DNA of 64,000 bases from Moraxellaceae bacterium (GCA_029237815.1 JAQZBP010000004.1:1-64000); one strand, 5' to 3'; shown: positions 1-9,696, counted from the stretch's first letter. The notes: generated from the sequence alone by a model not told the origin. Numbers and translations: made by a program.

Positions 1-1
1 G

Positions 2-1999
2 AACGTGCTCACGCTGTTCGGCATGGTGCTGGCCATCGGCATCCTGGTCGACGACGCCATCGTGGTGGTGGAGAACGTCGAGCGCATCATGAGCGAGGAG
101 GGCCTGCCGGCACGCGAGGCCACGCGCAAGGCCATGGGCCAGATCTCGGGCGCCATCGTCGGCATCACGCTGGTGCTGACCGCCGTGTTCATTCCCATGG
201 CCTTCTTCTCGGGCTCGGTGGGCAATATCTACCGGCAGTTCTCGCTGTCGCTGGTGGCCTCGATGATGTTCTCGGCGCTGCTTGCGCTGACGCTGACGCC
301 GGCACTCTGCGCGACGCTGCTCAAGCAGGTGGACGCCGGGCATCATCACGAAAAGAAAGGGTTCTTCGGCTGGTTCAACCGCGGTTTCTCGCGCACCTCG
401 CGCACCTATCAGGGCATGGTCGAGCGCATCATCGCGAAGGCCGGTCGTTACCTGCTGATTTACGGGGTGATCGTCGCGGCCGTGGTGCTGATGTTCTCGC
501 GCCTGCCGTCCTCCTTCCTGCCGGAAGAGGACCAGGGCTATCTCGTCAGCATCGTCATGCTGCCGACCGGTGCCACGCAGGAGCGCACGCTGCAGGTGCT
601 GGACAAGCTCGAACAGCACTACATCAAGGATCCGGCCGTGGAGCGCGTGATCACCGTGGCCGGCTTCAGCTTCTTCGGCGCGGGCCAGAACGGCGGCATC
701 GCCTTCACCACGCTGAAGCCCTGGGATGAGCGCGAGAGCCCCGACCTGCACGTGTCGGCGGTGGTGGGCCGCGCCTTCGGCTATTTCATGACGATCAAGG
801 ATGCCTTCGTCTTCCCGCTCAACCCGCCGCCCATTCCCGAGCTCGGCAACTCCTCCGGCTTCGACTTCCGCCTGCAGGATCGTGGTGGGCAGGGCCACGC
901 CAAGCTGATGGAAGCGCGCAACATGCTGCTGGGCATGGCCTCGCAGAGCAAGATCGTGACCGGCCTGCGTCCGGAAGGCCAGGAGGACACGCCGCAGCTG
1001 CAGGTGGACGTGGATCGCGGCAGGGCGCGCGCGCTGGGCCTGCAGATGGCCGACATCAACACGACGCTGGGGGTGTCCTTCGGCTCCGCCTACATCAACG
1101 ATTTCGTCTATCAGGGCCGCGTGAAACGCGTGATGGTACAGGCGGATGCCACGCGCCGCATGCTCCCGGAGGATGTGATGCAGCTGCGCGTGCGCAATGC
1201 CCGGGGCGGCATGGTGCCGTTCTCTGCCTTTGCCACGGCGAAGTGGGTGATGGGCTCGCCACGCCTGGAGCGCTACAACGGCTTCCCTTCGGTGAAGATC
1301 GCCGGCGCCGCAGCGCCTGGCTTCAGCACGGGCGATGCCATGGTCGAAATGGAAAGGCTGGCAAAACAGCTGCCGCCGGGCTTCGGCTTCGAATGGTCGG
1401 GGCAGTCCTTCGAGGAACGCATGTCGGGGGCCCAGGCACCGCTGCTGTACGCGCTCTCCATCCTGACGGTGTTCCTGGTGCTGGCGGCGCTCTATGAGTC
1501 GTGGTCGATTCCCTTTGCCGTGATCCTGGTGGTGCCGCTCGGCATCCTCGGTGCCGTGCTCGGGGTCACCCTGCGCGGCATGCCGGACGACGTGTACTTC
1601 AAGGTCGGCCTGATCGCAATCGTCGGCCTGTCGGCCAAGAACGCCATCCTGATCATCGAGTTCGCCAAGGACCTGCAGGCCCAGGGCATGAGCATGCGCT
1701 CGGCCATCCTGGAAGCGGTGCACCTGCGCTTCCGGCCCATCCTCATGACGTCCCTGGCCTTCATCCTCGGCGTGATGCCCCTGGCCCTCGCCTCAGGGGC
1801 CGGATCGGCCAGCCAGCGCGCCATCGGTACCGGAGTGATGGGCGGGATGATCACGGCCACCGTCCTGGCCGTGTTCTTCGTGCCGGTCTTCTATGTGGTG
1901 GTGCGCAGCTTCTTCCGGGGCAGCGAGCGCCAGCGCAAGCTCTATGCCCATGAGCTGGAGAAGGAGAACGCGGCGGACGACATCGATCCCCGGTTCTAG
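2..1999 (+). CDS. RND efflux pump inner-membrane subunit, HAE1/AcrB-MexB type (5' end cut by window)
   Basis: This is the C-terminal 665 residues of a proton-driven drug/solute exporter that works with a periplasmic adaptor and an outer-membrane channel. The frame is open from the first base, so no true start is visible; the GTG at position 5 lies inside a transmembrane helix. The fragment opens in helix TM4 with the [16 protein letters not shown] motif, whose Asp pair (fragment residues 17-18) matches the AcrB proton-relay aspartates. The relay lysine lies in [10 protein letters not shown] (residue 546). The spacing between the two is 529 residues, against 533 in AcrB, so the second porter domain and the TM7-TM12 half are complete. 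The end is a short acidic cytoplasmic tail. A terminator follows within 20 bp, so this is the last gene of its operon. Family assignment is firm; substrate is unknown. Confidence 0.95.
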   Translation, partial: NVLTLFGMVLAIGILVDDAIVVVENVERIMSEEGLPAREATRKAMGQISGAIVGITLVLTAVFIPMAFFSGSVGNIYRQFSLSLVASMMFSALLALTLTPALCATLLKQVDAGHHHEKKGFFGWFNRGFSRTSRTYQGMVERIIAKAGRYLLIYGVIVAAVVLMFSRLPSSFLPEEDQGYLVSIVMLPTGATQERTLQVLDKLEQHYIKDPAVERVITVAGFSFFGAGQNGGIAFTTLKPWDERESPDLHVSAVVGRAFGYFMTIKDAFVFPLNPPPIPELGNSSGFDFRLQDRGGQGHAKLMEARNMLLGMASQSKIVTGLRPEGQEDTPQLQVDVDRGRARALGLQMADINTTLGVSFGSAYINDFVYQGRVKRVMVQADATRRMLPEDVMQLRVRNARGGMVPFSAFATAKWVMGSPRLERYNGFPSVKIAGAAAPGFSTGDAMVEMERLAKQLPPGFGFEWSGQSFEERMSGAQAPLLYALSILTVFLVLAALYESWSIPFAVILVVPLGILGAVLGVTLRGMPDDVYFKVGLIAIVGLSAKNAILIIEFAKDLQAQGMSMRSAILEAVHLRFRPILMTSLAFILGVMPLALASGAGSASQRAIGTGVMGGMITATVLAVFFVPVFYVVVRSFFRGSERQRKLYAHELEKENAADDIDPRF

Positions 2000-2018
2000 C
2001 CGGCCACCCTGGTGTCCA

Positions 2019-2043
2019 GGCCCGGCTTGTCCGGGCCCTTTTT
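2019..2043 (+). terminator. Intrinsic terminator of the RND operon
   Basis: A 7-bp GC stem (GGCCCGG, 5-nt loop, CCGGGCC) is followed by a C and five T residues. It starts 20 bp after the RND stop codon. Confidence 0.85.
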
Positions 2044-2488
2044 CTGCCCAGCGGGCGGTTGGCACGCGAAAAAGGTGACATTTCAGGGGGTATCAGTAGG
2101 TCTGCTGACCCTCTTTAGGGGTAGGCCTCGCCTACCTCTATGTATATAATTTCAACAATTATCAGTCCGGTGGCTTACATGGCTGCCGGTCTGCATCCAA
2201 GACAGGTGTAGGGAAACGCAATTGCCTGCCCGCTGGATCGGCTGCTTACCTCAAGGCAGGGGTATGCCGGTCCTTCAACGAGCGCCGCCACTCCGGCGGA
2301 CCTGTCACAGAAGCGCTGTGCGCCGGGTAACAGTACTGATCATTCGCTGGCGCTAGCCTGCGTCCAGAAGGGGTGGCGCGGCTTGGAAGCGTTGGTCAAC
2401 GCCTCCGCGGCCAGGGCTGCGACACAAAAGGATTGAGGCCGGTCGGGTCCCCCCGCCGGCTGCCAAGCAAGGGCACATAGAGACCGTC
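2044..2488 (+). other. 445-bp intergenic region / probable long leader of the pilY1-like gene
   Basis: No ORF with a plausible start lies here. It holds an AT-rich patch around 2141-2160 (promoter candidate, listed separately) and then about 330 bp of GC-rich sequence with several short inverted repeats, for example CCGCC/GGCGG near 2280-2300. I looked for c-di-GMP (GEMM), cobalamin and TPP riboswitch cores and did not find their conserved sequences. The long untranslated stretch may be regulatory, but I cannot name it. Confidence 0.5.
2117..2150 (+). promoter_or_regulatory. Candidate promoter with overlapping inverted repeat (operator-like)
   Basis: A perfect -10 hexamer TATAAT lies at 2145-2150. 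Directly upstream, where the -35 should be, is a 10-bp inverted repeat with one mismatch: AGGGGTAGGC (2117-2126), CTC, GCCTACCTCT (2130-2139). The -35 match is poor, which would fit an activator-dependent promoter or a repressor site. The repeat is visible in the sequence; its function is inferred. Confidence 0.45.
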
Positions 2489-5400
2489 ATGGACGAAAAC
2501 AAGAAACATTCCCCGGGTAATCGCCTGCTTGCAGCGCTGGCGGCCTTCGTGATCAGTGGCTGGACGCTTGCGCCGGCCTACGCCAGCGACACCGAGGTGT
2601 ATGCCCGCGAGGTCGACTTCAGTGCCGACACCACACCGGTGCTGATGATGGTGCTGGACAGTTCCGGCTCCATGAACGACTGCCTGGAAAACTGTCCCAA
2701 CGGCTTGACGCGCATCGGCGCCCTGCGCAACGCCATGCGCAAGGTGCTCTTCGGCGATCCCACGCCTACCGGCACGGACCCGGTGGTCAAGCCCGCCCCC
2801 GACTTCATCAAGATGGGTTACACGCGCTTCAACCCCGACGCCAACGACGGCGGCTGGACGCGGTACCCCGCCCTCAGGCTGAGCGAGACAGTGCCTGACA
2901 AGTGGACCGAGCAGTCCACCATCGACGTACCGGTCCGGTCGGACGCCGACGACGTCTCCGGCACGACGCTGGTCAACGGCGATACCTATGCCGTCGGCAC
3001 GACCATGAGCTCACTCGGCCTGCGTTATATCGACCTGCAGATCCCGCGTAACGCCACCATTACCGGCGCGATGCTGCTGTTCACCTCCGACGGCACCGGC
3101 AGCATTCCCCGCTCCCTGGATGTGGCCGTCGACAATGTCGGCAATTCCGCCGCGCTGACCGCGACCGGCACCGGCGACCGCGCCACCTGGACGGCCAACA
3201 CCTCGCCGGACACCGACACGTCTCCCAACCCGTTCTGGGTCGATGTGAAGAGCCTGGTGCAGACCGTGGTCAATCGCGCCGACTGGTGTGGTGGCAATGC
3301 GCTGACGCTGCGCGTGAACAATAATGGCGGTAGCCGCACCACGCAGGTCTGGAGCGCCACCTACGCCAACGCCCAGAAGTTGCCCGAGCTCGCTCCGCGC
3401 CTCATCGTGAGCTACGAGATCAAGGGTGCCGCACGCGCCAGCAGTTGCATCAGTGCCCCGCTGGATTATGTCGTGGGCGTGAAGAATTCGCTGGACGACA
3501 TCGAGTGGCCCGATGGTGGCGGCAGTAATTCTGTGGAATACAGCCAGTCCTCCATCTACCCTGCCGCCATTCCGGATGGTGTGCGCCAGATGGCGGCGAT
3601 CCGCTTCCCGAAGGTTCCCGTTCCCGCGAACGCCACGATCGACAAGGCCTGGCTCTACCTGACGTCCTCCAAGACCGACACGACAGCGGCCAGCATCCGC
3701 GTGAGCGCCTTCGACACCAGCAATGTGCCCGAGTTCTGTACCGTCGATGCCGTCACCAAGCGCGTGTCCTGCACCGTCCCCGCCTACAGTCCGACCGTGT
3801 CTGCCACGCTCGCACTGCCGGCCTCTGCAGCGGGATCGGGTACCGACGGCGTGCACCGCGTGGTCAATGTCACCGCGCCCGTGAGCGCCGTGGTCTCGCG
3901 CATCGGCTGGCAGGCCGAAAACGCCATCGGCTTCCTGCTCCACGCCAATGATCCCAACTCGGCTTCCAGTAACAGCAGCCTGCACACGGCGGACAGCGCC
4001 GTGTCCAAGGCGGCTTTCCTGCACGTGGTCGCACGCAAGACGTTTACCGATCTCGACAAGCTGGACAAGACGGCACGACAGGACCTCTTCGATGACGTGA
4101 ACGTCCGCATGTATGCCAGCGGTGGCACGCCGCTCGGCGACGCCTATGTCGAAGCAGCGCGCTACATGCTCGGCATGAGCCCGTATTCCGTGGATACCTT
4201 CACGTCCACCTTCGACGACCAGGCGCCGAGCCAGACCTACTACCAGCCCGACCCGCGCACGGCGGACGCCATTACTGGCAAGTACGTCGCGCCGCTCGAG
4301 AACATCAGCGAGTGTTCGGCGAACTACATCTACCTGATGTCGGACGGCGAGCCCAACAACGCTTCCAACGTCAACAACAACAGCAATGCGGTAACGAGCG
4401 GCTACAACGCGAGCTGCAACGCCTACAGCGGTGTCCCGCTGACCTCCGGAAACGCCAAAGCGAACTTCGCGTGCATGCTGTCCATCGCCAAGCACCTGTC
4501 GTCCGGCACGAACCAGAAGAAGGCGGTCATCCGCACCAACACCGTGCTGTTCGACGATGCCCTGACCGGCGCCGTGGTGACCGACATGGAGCGGGTCAGC
4601 AAGGACGCCTACGGCAAGGGTGAGTTCTTCCACGCCAAGACGTCCTCGCAGCTCACCGATTCGCTGCTCAAGACCATGACCCGCCTGATCGACACCGACG
4701 GCTCGATTACCGCACCGGGCGTGGCCGTCAACCAGTTCAATCGCCTCAACCACCTCGATCAGCTCTACTACGCCGTGTTCAAGCCCGAGGCCAAGCGCGC
4801 GCGCTGGCTCGGCAACGTGAAGCGCTATCGCCTGCGCTTCGAGGAAACCGTGCTGAACGACGGCACCAAGGTCAGCGACAGCACCATCGTCGATGCTGAC
4901 AACAAGAATGCCATCGATCCGGCCACCACCTTCTTCGCACCGGGGTCGCGCAGCTTCTGGCGCGACCTGGCAGATGGCGCCGACGGCGCTGATGTCGCGA
5001 CGGGCGGGGCGGCGGGCAAGATTCCGCATCCCTCGCTGCGCAGCATCTATACCTACCTGCCGGCCTACTCCAGCTCGACGATGTCGCTTTCCAACCTCGA
5101 CAGCGTCACCACCGCCGACGGCATGACCGTAACCGGGCTGGCCTCGGCCAACCAGTTCTCGAATGTCCGCAACTGGCTGAAGGGCTACCGCATCGACATC
5201 AAGACCTCCGCCGGCGACGCCATCCGCACGGACCTGGTGCCGGTCAGCGCCTCCACGCTGGTGCGTGGCGAACTCGGCGGCGTGCTGCACTCGCAGCCGG
5301 TGCTGGTGAACTTCGGCTATACCAGCGCGACGGCCCAGGAGGCCGCCACCGACGCCTCCAAGCAGGACAACATGGTCTTCTTCAGCACGCAGGAAGGCAT

Positions 5401-6805
5401 GCTGCATGCGGTCGATGCGAATAGCGGCGTGGAGAAGTTCGCCTTCATGCCCAAGGAAACCCTGGCACGCATCGACGAACTGGTCGTGAACGGCTCGCAG
5501 GACCTGCCGGAATTCGGTCTGGATTCCTCTTGGACGGTCCTGCGCATCGACGGCAACAAGGACGGCAAGATCACTACCGACTCGACTGCAGGCGACAAGG
5601 TCTGGCTCTTCGGCGGCATGCGCATGGGCGGGCGCAATTACTACGCCCTAGACGTGACCAACCGGAACTCGCCGAAGTTGAAGTGGGTGAAGCGTGGCGG
5701 CCTCGACACCGGGTTCCTGAAGATGGGCCAGACCTGGTCCAAGCCGGTGCTCGGCGATGTCAAGATCGGCACCACGGTGAAGACGGTGCTGTTCTTCGCG
5801 GGCGGTTACGACACGAAGCATGAGAGCGCCGGCTACACCAGCGCCAATGCGAGCGACACGCTGGGCAACCAGCTCTATATCGTGGATCCCGATTCGGGCG
5901 ATCTGCTCTGGTCCGCCAGCAGTTCCGGCGCAGACCTGAACGATGCAGCCATGAAGTTCAGCATTCCCACCGAGCCCAAGCTCTTCGATGCCAACAAGGA
6001 TGGTCTGGTGGATGCCGTGTACTTCGGTGACCTCGGCGGCCAGGTCTTCCGCGTGGATATCAAGAACGGCAACAGTGCCAGCACGCTCGGGCACCGGATC
6101 AAGCGCCTGGCCGCGGTCGGCCAGACGGTCGAGCAGAACACGATCAACCAGCGCCGCTTTTACGAGCCGCCCAGTGTGGCGATGCTGCTCGATCCCGCCA
6201 CCAACATGCCCTATGTAGTGGTGGCCATGGGTACGGGCTATCGCAGCCATCCGCTCGACCTGGACACTGACGATTTCTTCTACGTGTTCAAGGATGACGA
6301 TGTGTTGCGCGGGGACCTGCTCACCGTGGCCTCCAGCGAACTGCAGCCGCTCATCACGCCCAGCCTGCTGGCCGAGCTGAACCTTGCCAGTCCGAGCGGC
6401 GTGGACCTGACGGCCAAGATGGGCTGGATGGTCGACCTGCCCCAGGACGGCGAGAAGGTGCTGGGCGCGCCGATCATCCTCTTCGGCGAGGTGATCTTCA
6501 GCACGTATGTGCCGCAGCAGAACCTGAGCACCAGCAAGTGCTCGCCGGTGATCGGTGCGTCCAATACCTGGTACATGAGTGTGCGCGATGGTGCCGCCTC
6601 GCGCGACAACGACAAGGATGGCGACATCGATGACGACGATCGCACCAGCGCGAACGTGGTGCAGGGGCTCGGCGGGCCGCCCCAGGTCGTGGTGGGCGAC
6701 GATGGCCGCAATGTCATCATCACCGGCACGGGCGTGGAGCGGAACACGGACCTGGATTCCGCCAACATGCGCCGCACGCGCTGGTACCAGAAGTCCAGCC
6801 AGTAA
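2489..6805 (+). CDS. PilY1-like type IV pilus tip/adhesin protein with VWA and PilC-type beta-propeller
   Basis: A 1438-residue exported protein. PilY1/PilC proteins sit at the pilus tip and control adhesion, twitching and surface sensing. The signal peptide ends at about AYA-33. A von Willebrand A fold starts near residue 50, with the MIDAS motif DSSGS (D57, S59, S61), and resumes near residue 614 (YLMSDGEP). Between the two parts sit two repeated modules of about 190 residues, each with a phrase like YIDLQIPRNATITGAMLLF or AAIRFPKVPVPANATIDKAW. These resemble DNRLRE/CBM96-type beta-sandwiches. The C-terminal third is the PQQ-like propeller, with the PilY1 calcium loop DANKDGLVD at D1167-D1175 and a late EF-like DNDKDGDIDDDD stretch. 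No minor pilin genes lie nearby, so this copy is an orphan. The start is chosen for its signal peptide; its ribosome site is weak. Confidence 0.88.
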   Translation: MDENKKHSPGNRLLAALAAFVISGWTLAPAYASDTEVYAREVDFSADTTPVLMMVLDSSGSMNDCLENCPNGLTRIGALRNAMRKVLFGDPTPTGTDPVVKPAPDFIKMGYTRFNPDANDGGWTRYPALRLSETVPDKWTEQSTIDVPVRSDADDVSGTTLVNGDTYAVGTTMSSLGLRYIDLQIPRNATITGAMLLFTSDGTGSIPRSLDVAVDNVGNSAALTATGTGDRATWTANTSPDTDTSPNPFWVDVKSLVQTVVNRADWCGGNALTLRVNNNGGSRTTQVWSATYANAQKLPELAPRLIVSYEIKGAARASSCISAPLDYVVGVKNSLDDIEWPDGGGSNSVEYSQSSIYPAAIPDGVRQMAAIRFPKVPVPANATIDKAWLYLTSSKTDTTAASIRVSAFDTSNVPEFCTVDAVTKRVSCTVPAYSPTVSATLALPASAAGSGTDGVHRVVNVTAPVSAVVSRIGWQAENAIGFLLHANDPNSASSNSSLHTADSAVSKAAFLHVVARKTFTDLDKLDKTARQDLFDDVNVRMYASGGTPLGDAYVEAARYMLGMSPYSVDTFTSTFDDQAPSQTYYQPDPRTADAITGKYVAPLENISECSANYIYLMSDGEPNNASNVNNNSNAVTSGYNASCNAYSGVPLTSGNAKANFACMLSIAKHLSSGTNQKKAVIRTNTVLFDDALTGAVVTDMERVSKDAYGKGEFFHAKTSSQLTDSLLKTMTRLIDTDGSITAPGVAVNQFNRLNHLDQLYYAVFKPEAKRARWLGNVKRYRLRFEETVLNDGTKVSDSTIVDADNKNAIDPATTFFAPGSRSFWRDLADGADGADVATGGAAGKIPHPSLRSIYTYLPAYSSSTMSLSNLDSVTTADGMTVTGLASANQFSNVRNWLKGYRIDIKTSAGDAIRTDLVPVSASTLVRGELGGVLHSQPVLVNFGYTSATAQEAATDASKQDNMVFFSTQEGMLHAVDANSGVEKFAFMPKETLARIDELVVNGSQDLPEFGLDSSWTVLRIDGNKDGKITTDSTAGDKVWLFGGMRMGGRNYYALDVTNRNSPKLKWVKRGGLDTGFLKMGQTWSKPVLGDVKIGTTVKTVLFFAGGYDTKHESAGYTSANASDTLGNQLYIVDPDSGDLLWSASSSGADLNDAAMKFSIPTEPKLFDANKDGLVDAVYFGDLGGQVFRVDIKNGNSASTLGHRIKRLAAVGQTVEQNTINQRRFYEPPSVAMLLDPATNMPYVVVAMGTGYRSHPLDLDTDDFFYVFKDDDVLRGDLLTVASSELQPLITPSLLAELNLASPSGVDLTAKMGWMVDLPQDGEKVLGAPIILFGEVIFSTYVPQQNLSTSKCSPVIGASNTWYMSVRDGAASRDNDKDGDIDDDDRTSANVVQGLGGPPQVVVGDDGRNVIITGTGVERNTDLDSANMRRTRWYQKSSQ

Positions 6806-6831
6806 CCCGACTGTTCGAATGGATGAAAATG

Positions 6832-6855
6832 AGCCCGCCCTGTGCGGGCTTTTTT
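6832..6855. terminator. Intrinsic terminator after the pilY1-like gene
   Basis: A 7-bp stem AGCCCGC / GCGGGCT with a 5-nt loop runs into six T residues. The complementary strand also ends in a T-rich run, so it may serve the convergent lipoprotein gene as well. Confidence 0.85.
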
Positions 6856-6996
6856 CATGGCAGCGACGATGACGAGCGGACCTCTCGGGGGGGGCACGGT
6901 GACGGCTTCTCTGTGCAGTTCTGGCCATGCGTGCGGGTGTGACTGGCAGGGCGCCACGGCCCCATGCCGGGATGGTTCGGCGGGTGGTGGCAGGAC

Positions 6997-7371
6997 TCAG
7001 TTCAGCACGCGGTAGCCACGCCCCGCCATGCAGTTGCGGAGCACCTGGTCACGCTCGGAATAGCCCGCACCGGCCTGCGAGGCGCCACCGATCACGGCTC
7101 CGCCGCCTGCCATACGTCCGGCGCTGCGGCTGTCGCCAAAGATGCCACCGAGCGCGCCGCCGATGACGGCGCCGCCCAGCGCACCACGCATGGCGGAACT
7201 GCCAGGCTTCGCCTGGTCGGCGAGAGTGCTGCATTCGGCGAGGTCCTGCTCGTACACTGCCGGGTCCATGCCCTTGGTGTCGACGATCACGCGCTGCTTC
7301 GGACTGCTCTGGCAGGCCGCGAGACCCGACACCGCGAGCGCCGCCACGATTACCCTCAGGATTGCGCGCAT
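6997..7371 (-). CDS. Small glycine-zipper lipoprotein
   Basis: A 124-residue lipoprotein. The signal peptide ends in the lipobox GLAAC, with the lipidated cysteine at residue 20. After a short linker that includes two more cysteines in total (AECSTLADQ and RNCMAGRGY), residues about 62-100 are a run of GG-rich repeats (GGAVIGGALGG, GGGAVIGGASQAG) typical of glycine-zipper membrane segments. Such proteins usually sit at the inner leaflet of the outer membrane or span the envelope. No enzymatic role can be read. The ATG overlaps, in antisense, the first possible ATG of the next gene. This is either a tight divergent pair or evidence that the neighbour starts further in. Confidence 0.8.
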   Translation of the reverse strand: MRAILRVIVAALAVSGLAACQSSPKQRVIVDTKGMDPAVYEQDLAECSTLADQAKPGSSAMRGALGGAVIGGALGGIFGDSRSAGRMAGGGAVIGGASQAGAGYSERDQVLRNCMAGRGYRVLN

Positions 7372-8407
7372 GCGGAATCACCTGCTTTCCCGTGAACAGA
7401 CTGCCAGAAGAGTAGGCGCACGCGTCGTGGCGCTGCTGCTGGCGCTGTACTGCGTTTGTAATGGCAGCGCCCTGGCCCGCGACAGCGACTGCACTCCCCT
7501 GGTACGTGAGCCGCGCCCCGTTCCGGTGGCCACGGCCGGCGAGGTCGTGCTCGGCACGCAGAACCTGCGCCGCCTCTTCGACGACCTGGACAGCGCCGAG
7601 GCGCTGCCGGTGGACCCGGCCGAGTATCGCGAGCGACTGCAGCGGCTGTCGCGCCAGGTCGTAGACGTGCTGCGCCTGCCGCAGGTGCTGGCGGTGCAGG
7701 AGGTGGAAAATGAAAAGGTACTGGCGGATCTGGCCCTCGCCATCGAGGCGCGCAGCCGGGGCATGCGCTATCGCGCCCTCGTGCTGGACGGGCACGACTA
7801 CGGCGGCATCGACGTCGGCTTCCTGGTACGCAGCGACTGGCAGGTGCTTGCGCTGGAGCAGCTGTTTGCGCGCGAGAAGCTGGGCCGGGCGTTTCTCTTC
7901 GATCGGCCTCCGCTGCTGCTGCGCGTGAAGACCCCGCAGGGCGACGAGCTCGAGCTCGTGAATGTGCACCTGAAGTCGCTGCATGGCAGCGACCGCGGCA
8001 GGAAGGAGGCGAAGCGCATCGCCCGCAAGCGCCAGCGCCAGACCGATGTGCTGGTCGACTGGCTGCGCGCCACGCTGGCGCTGCGGCCGCAGGCGCGCCT
8101 GGTCGTGCTGGGGGATTTCAACGCGGCACCGGAGGTGCTGGGCGGGGTGGACATCCTGGGCCGGCTGCAGGCGGCCGGCCTCGCCAATCCGATGGCAGGA
8201 TTGCCGGCGGCAGAGCGCTACACCTATGTGCACGATTGCCGTGGCGTGGCGCTGGACCATGTCCTGCTGAGTCCGGCGCTGCAACCCGAGGTGCGCCGGC
8301 TGGCGGTGAGCCGGGGCAATGCCGGGGCGTCCCGTGCCCGGGAAAAGGCTCTCACGGCACGCGGCAGCTCCGACCACGACGGCGTGGTGGTCTACCTGCG
8401 GCGCTAG
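7370..8407 (+). CDS. Secreted endonuclease/exonuclease/phosphatase-family hydrolase
   Basis: A 345-residue metal-dependent phosphodiesterase of the DNase I-like EEP fold, probably acting in the periplasm or outside the cell. An N-terminal signal (hydrophobic core about residues 19-30, AxA-type site near SALA-36) precedes the catalytic domain. The family motifs are in order: TQNLR near 63, the metal-binding Glu in QEVEN (E111), VNVHLKS, GDFNA (D249, N251), LDHVLLS, and the terminal SSDHDG (D335, H336). All key residues are kept. Substrate could be DNA, a phosphoinositide or another phosphodiester; sequence does not decide. The ATG at 7370 gives a basic n-region (RR) before the hydrophobic core but overlaps the divergent lipoprotein start. 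A GTG at 7427 is an alternative with a weaker signal peptide. Confidence 0.82.
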   Translation: MRNHLLSREQTARRVGARVVALLLALYCVCNGSALARDSDCTPLVREPRPVPVATAGEVVLGTQNLRRLFDDLDSAEALPVDPAEYRERLQRLSRQVVDVLRLPQVLAVQEVENEKVLADLALAIEARSRGMRYRALVLDGHDYGGIDVGFLVRSDWQVLALEQLFAREKLGRAFLFDRPPLLLRVKTPQGDELELVNVHLKSLHGSDRGRKEAKRIARKRQRQTDVLVDWLRATLALRPQARLVVLGDFNAAPEVLGGVDILGRLQAAGLANPMAGLPAAERYTYVHDCRGVALDHVLLSPALQPEVRRLAVSRGNAGASRAREKALTARGSSDHDGVVVYLRR

Positions 8408-8501
8408 CCGGCGTGGCGTTTGCGACGGCCTCTGCTAGAGTCGGGCTGGTCGCCTTCCCGCGGGCGCCGCTTTCCTTTTTGACTCTTGCCGATGGCATGC
8501 G

Positions 8502-9656
8502 ATGAAAAAATTCCCGCTTCCGCTCCGGACGCTTTCCCCTTTCCTGGCCGCGCTGGTGGTGCTGGCCCTGGTGGCCATGGTCAGCGTGGGCAGCATCGAC
8601 CGCTTCGACCGCAACATGCAGGAGCAGGCCCGCCAGGCGCGCATCATCGGGCAGCTGCACGAGGCCCGCGTCGCCCTCGTGGGGCCCGCAGTGCCGGGCG
8701 CGGTGGGCACGGTGCCACTAGAGCAGGAACGGCGCCGCCTGGCCGAGGCCGACCGTCATCTCGATGCGCTCGAGCAACTGCATGCGGCCAATCCGGCCGC
8801 GCTCGAGCGACTCGCCGTCATCCGCACCCTGCAGGACCAGCGACTGCAGGCGCTGGGCGAGGAGGGTGGCGCGGCGCCGGTGACTGACGCGGGGCAGTTC
8901 GCGCAGCAGCAGGGCGCGGTCCTCGCAGAGTTTGATGCGCTGCTCGAGGAGGCCGCCGCCGCGGAGTACCGCGCGCAGGAGAAGACGGCCGGGGCGCGGC
9001 AGGACGCCTGGCAGTTCCTGTGGGCCCTGCTGGGCCTGATGGCGACCATGCTGGCGTCGGCCATCTGGGTGCTGGCGCGCGAAATCAATGCGCGTCACCA
9101 CCTGGCGGAGCGGCTCAAGTACGAAGTCACGCACGACAGCCAGACCGGCCTGCCCAATCGCCGCTTCTTCAACCAGTGGCTGGAGCGGGCGCTGGCACAG
9201 GCGCGACGCGAGCGCCGGCAGATCGCGCTGCTCTATCTCGACCTCGACGGCTTCAAGCACGTCAACGACCGGCTCGGCCACGAAGTCGGCGATCGCCTGC
9301 TGCGCGTCGTGGCCAAGCGCTTTCGCGAGACCATCCGTGAGTCCGACATGCTGGTGTCGCTCGGCGGCGACGAGTTCGCCATCCTGAGTCCGGCCACGGT
9401 CGAACCCGACAATGCCGGGGTATTCGCCGAGCGTCTGCAGGCCGCGCTCGCCACGCCGCTGCTGCCACAGTACGGCGAGGAATATCCGGTCGCCGTGAGC
9501 ATCGGCGTGGCGTTCTACCCGCGTGACGCCGCCTCGCCGACAGATATCGTGCTGGCCGCCGAACAGGCCATGCACGTCGCCAAGCGCGACGGCGGCGGTT
9601 GCTGCCGTTTTGCCCGGGATCGCGCCGACAGCCCGGTGTCGCTACCCGGCGACTGA
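8502..9656 (+). CDS. Membrane-bound diguanylate cyclase (GGDEF)
   Basis: A 384-residue inner-membrane enzyme that makes cyclic di-GMP from two GTP. TM1 lies at about residues 9-30 and a periplasmic helical, Glu/Ala-rich sensor of about 130 residues follows. TM2 (WALLGLMATMLASAIWVLA) leads into the cytoplasmic GGDEF domain from about residue 205. The active-site loop GGDEF is intact at 288-292. The upstream RESD (R279, D282), five residues before it, matches the product-inhibition I-site, so activity is probably feedback-controlled. There is no EAL domain. The residue pair before the motif is Ser-Leu where Arg-Tyr/Leu is common. A PilZ effector candidate lies 25 kb away and a PilY1-like protein 2 kb upstream; any link is inference. 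Confidence 0.93.
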   Translation: MKKFPLPLRTLSPFLAALVVLALVAMVSVGSIDRFDRNMQEQARQARIIGQLHEARVALVGPAVPGAVGTVPLEQERRRLAEADRHLDALEQLHAANPAALERLAVIRTLQDQRLQALGEEGGAAPVTDAGQFAQQQGAVLAEFDALLEEAAAAEYRAQEKTAGARQDAWQFLWALLGLMATMLASAIWVLAREINARHHLAERLKYEVTHDSQTGLPNRRFFNQWLERALAQARRERRQIALLYLDLDGFKHVNDRLGHEVGDRLLRVVAKRFRETIRESDMLVSLGGDEFAILSPATVEPDNAGVFAERLQAALATPLLPQYGEEYPVAVSIGVAFYPRDAASPTDIVLAAEQAMHVAKRDGGGCCRFARDRADSPVSLPGD

Positions 9657-9696
9657 TCCGGGCCCGCCCCCGCTCCGCCATTTCCGGAAGTCCCTC

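Noticed and set aside
2160..2488. c-di-GMP, cobalamin or TPP riboswitch in front of the pilY1-like gene
   Set aside because: The GEMM, B12-box and thi-box core sequences could not be found; CGCCGGGTAACAG near 2320 is only a partial look-alike of the GEMM 3' part.
3011..5407. Long minus-strand open frame (798 codons) opposite the pilY1-like gene
   Set aside because: High-GC antisense artefact: low-complexity Gly/Val/Arg/His-rich translation, no start signal, no recognisable domain, and the plus-strand gene has signal peptide and clear motifs.
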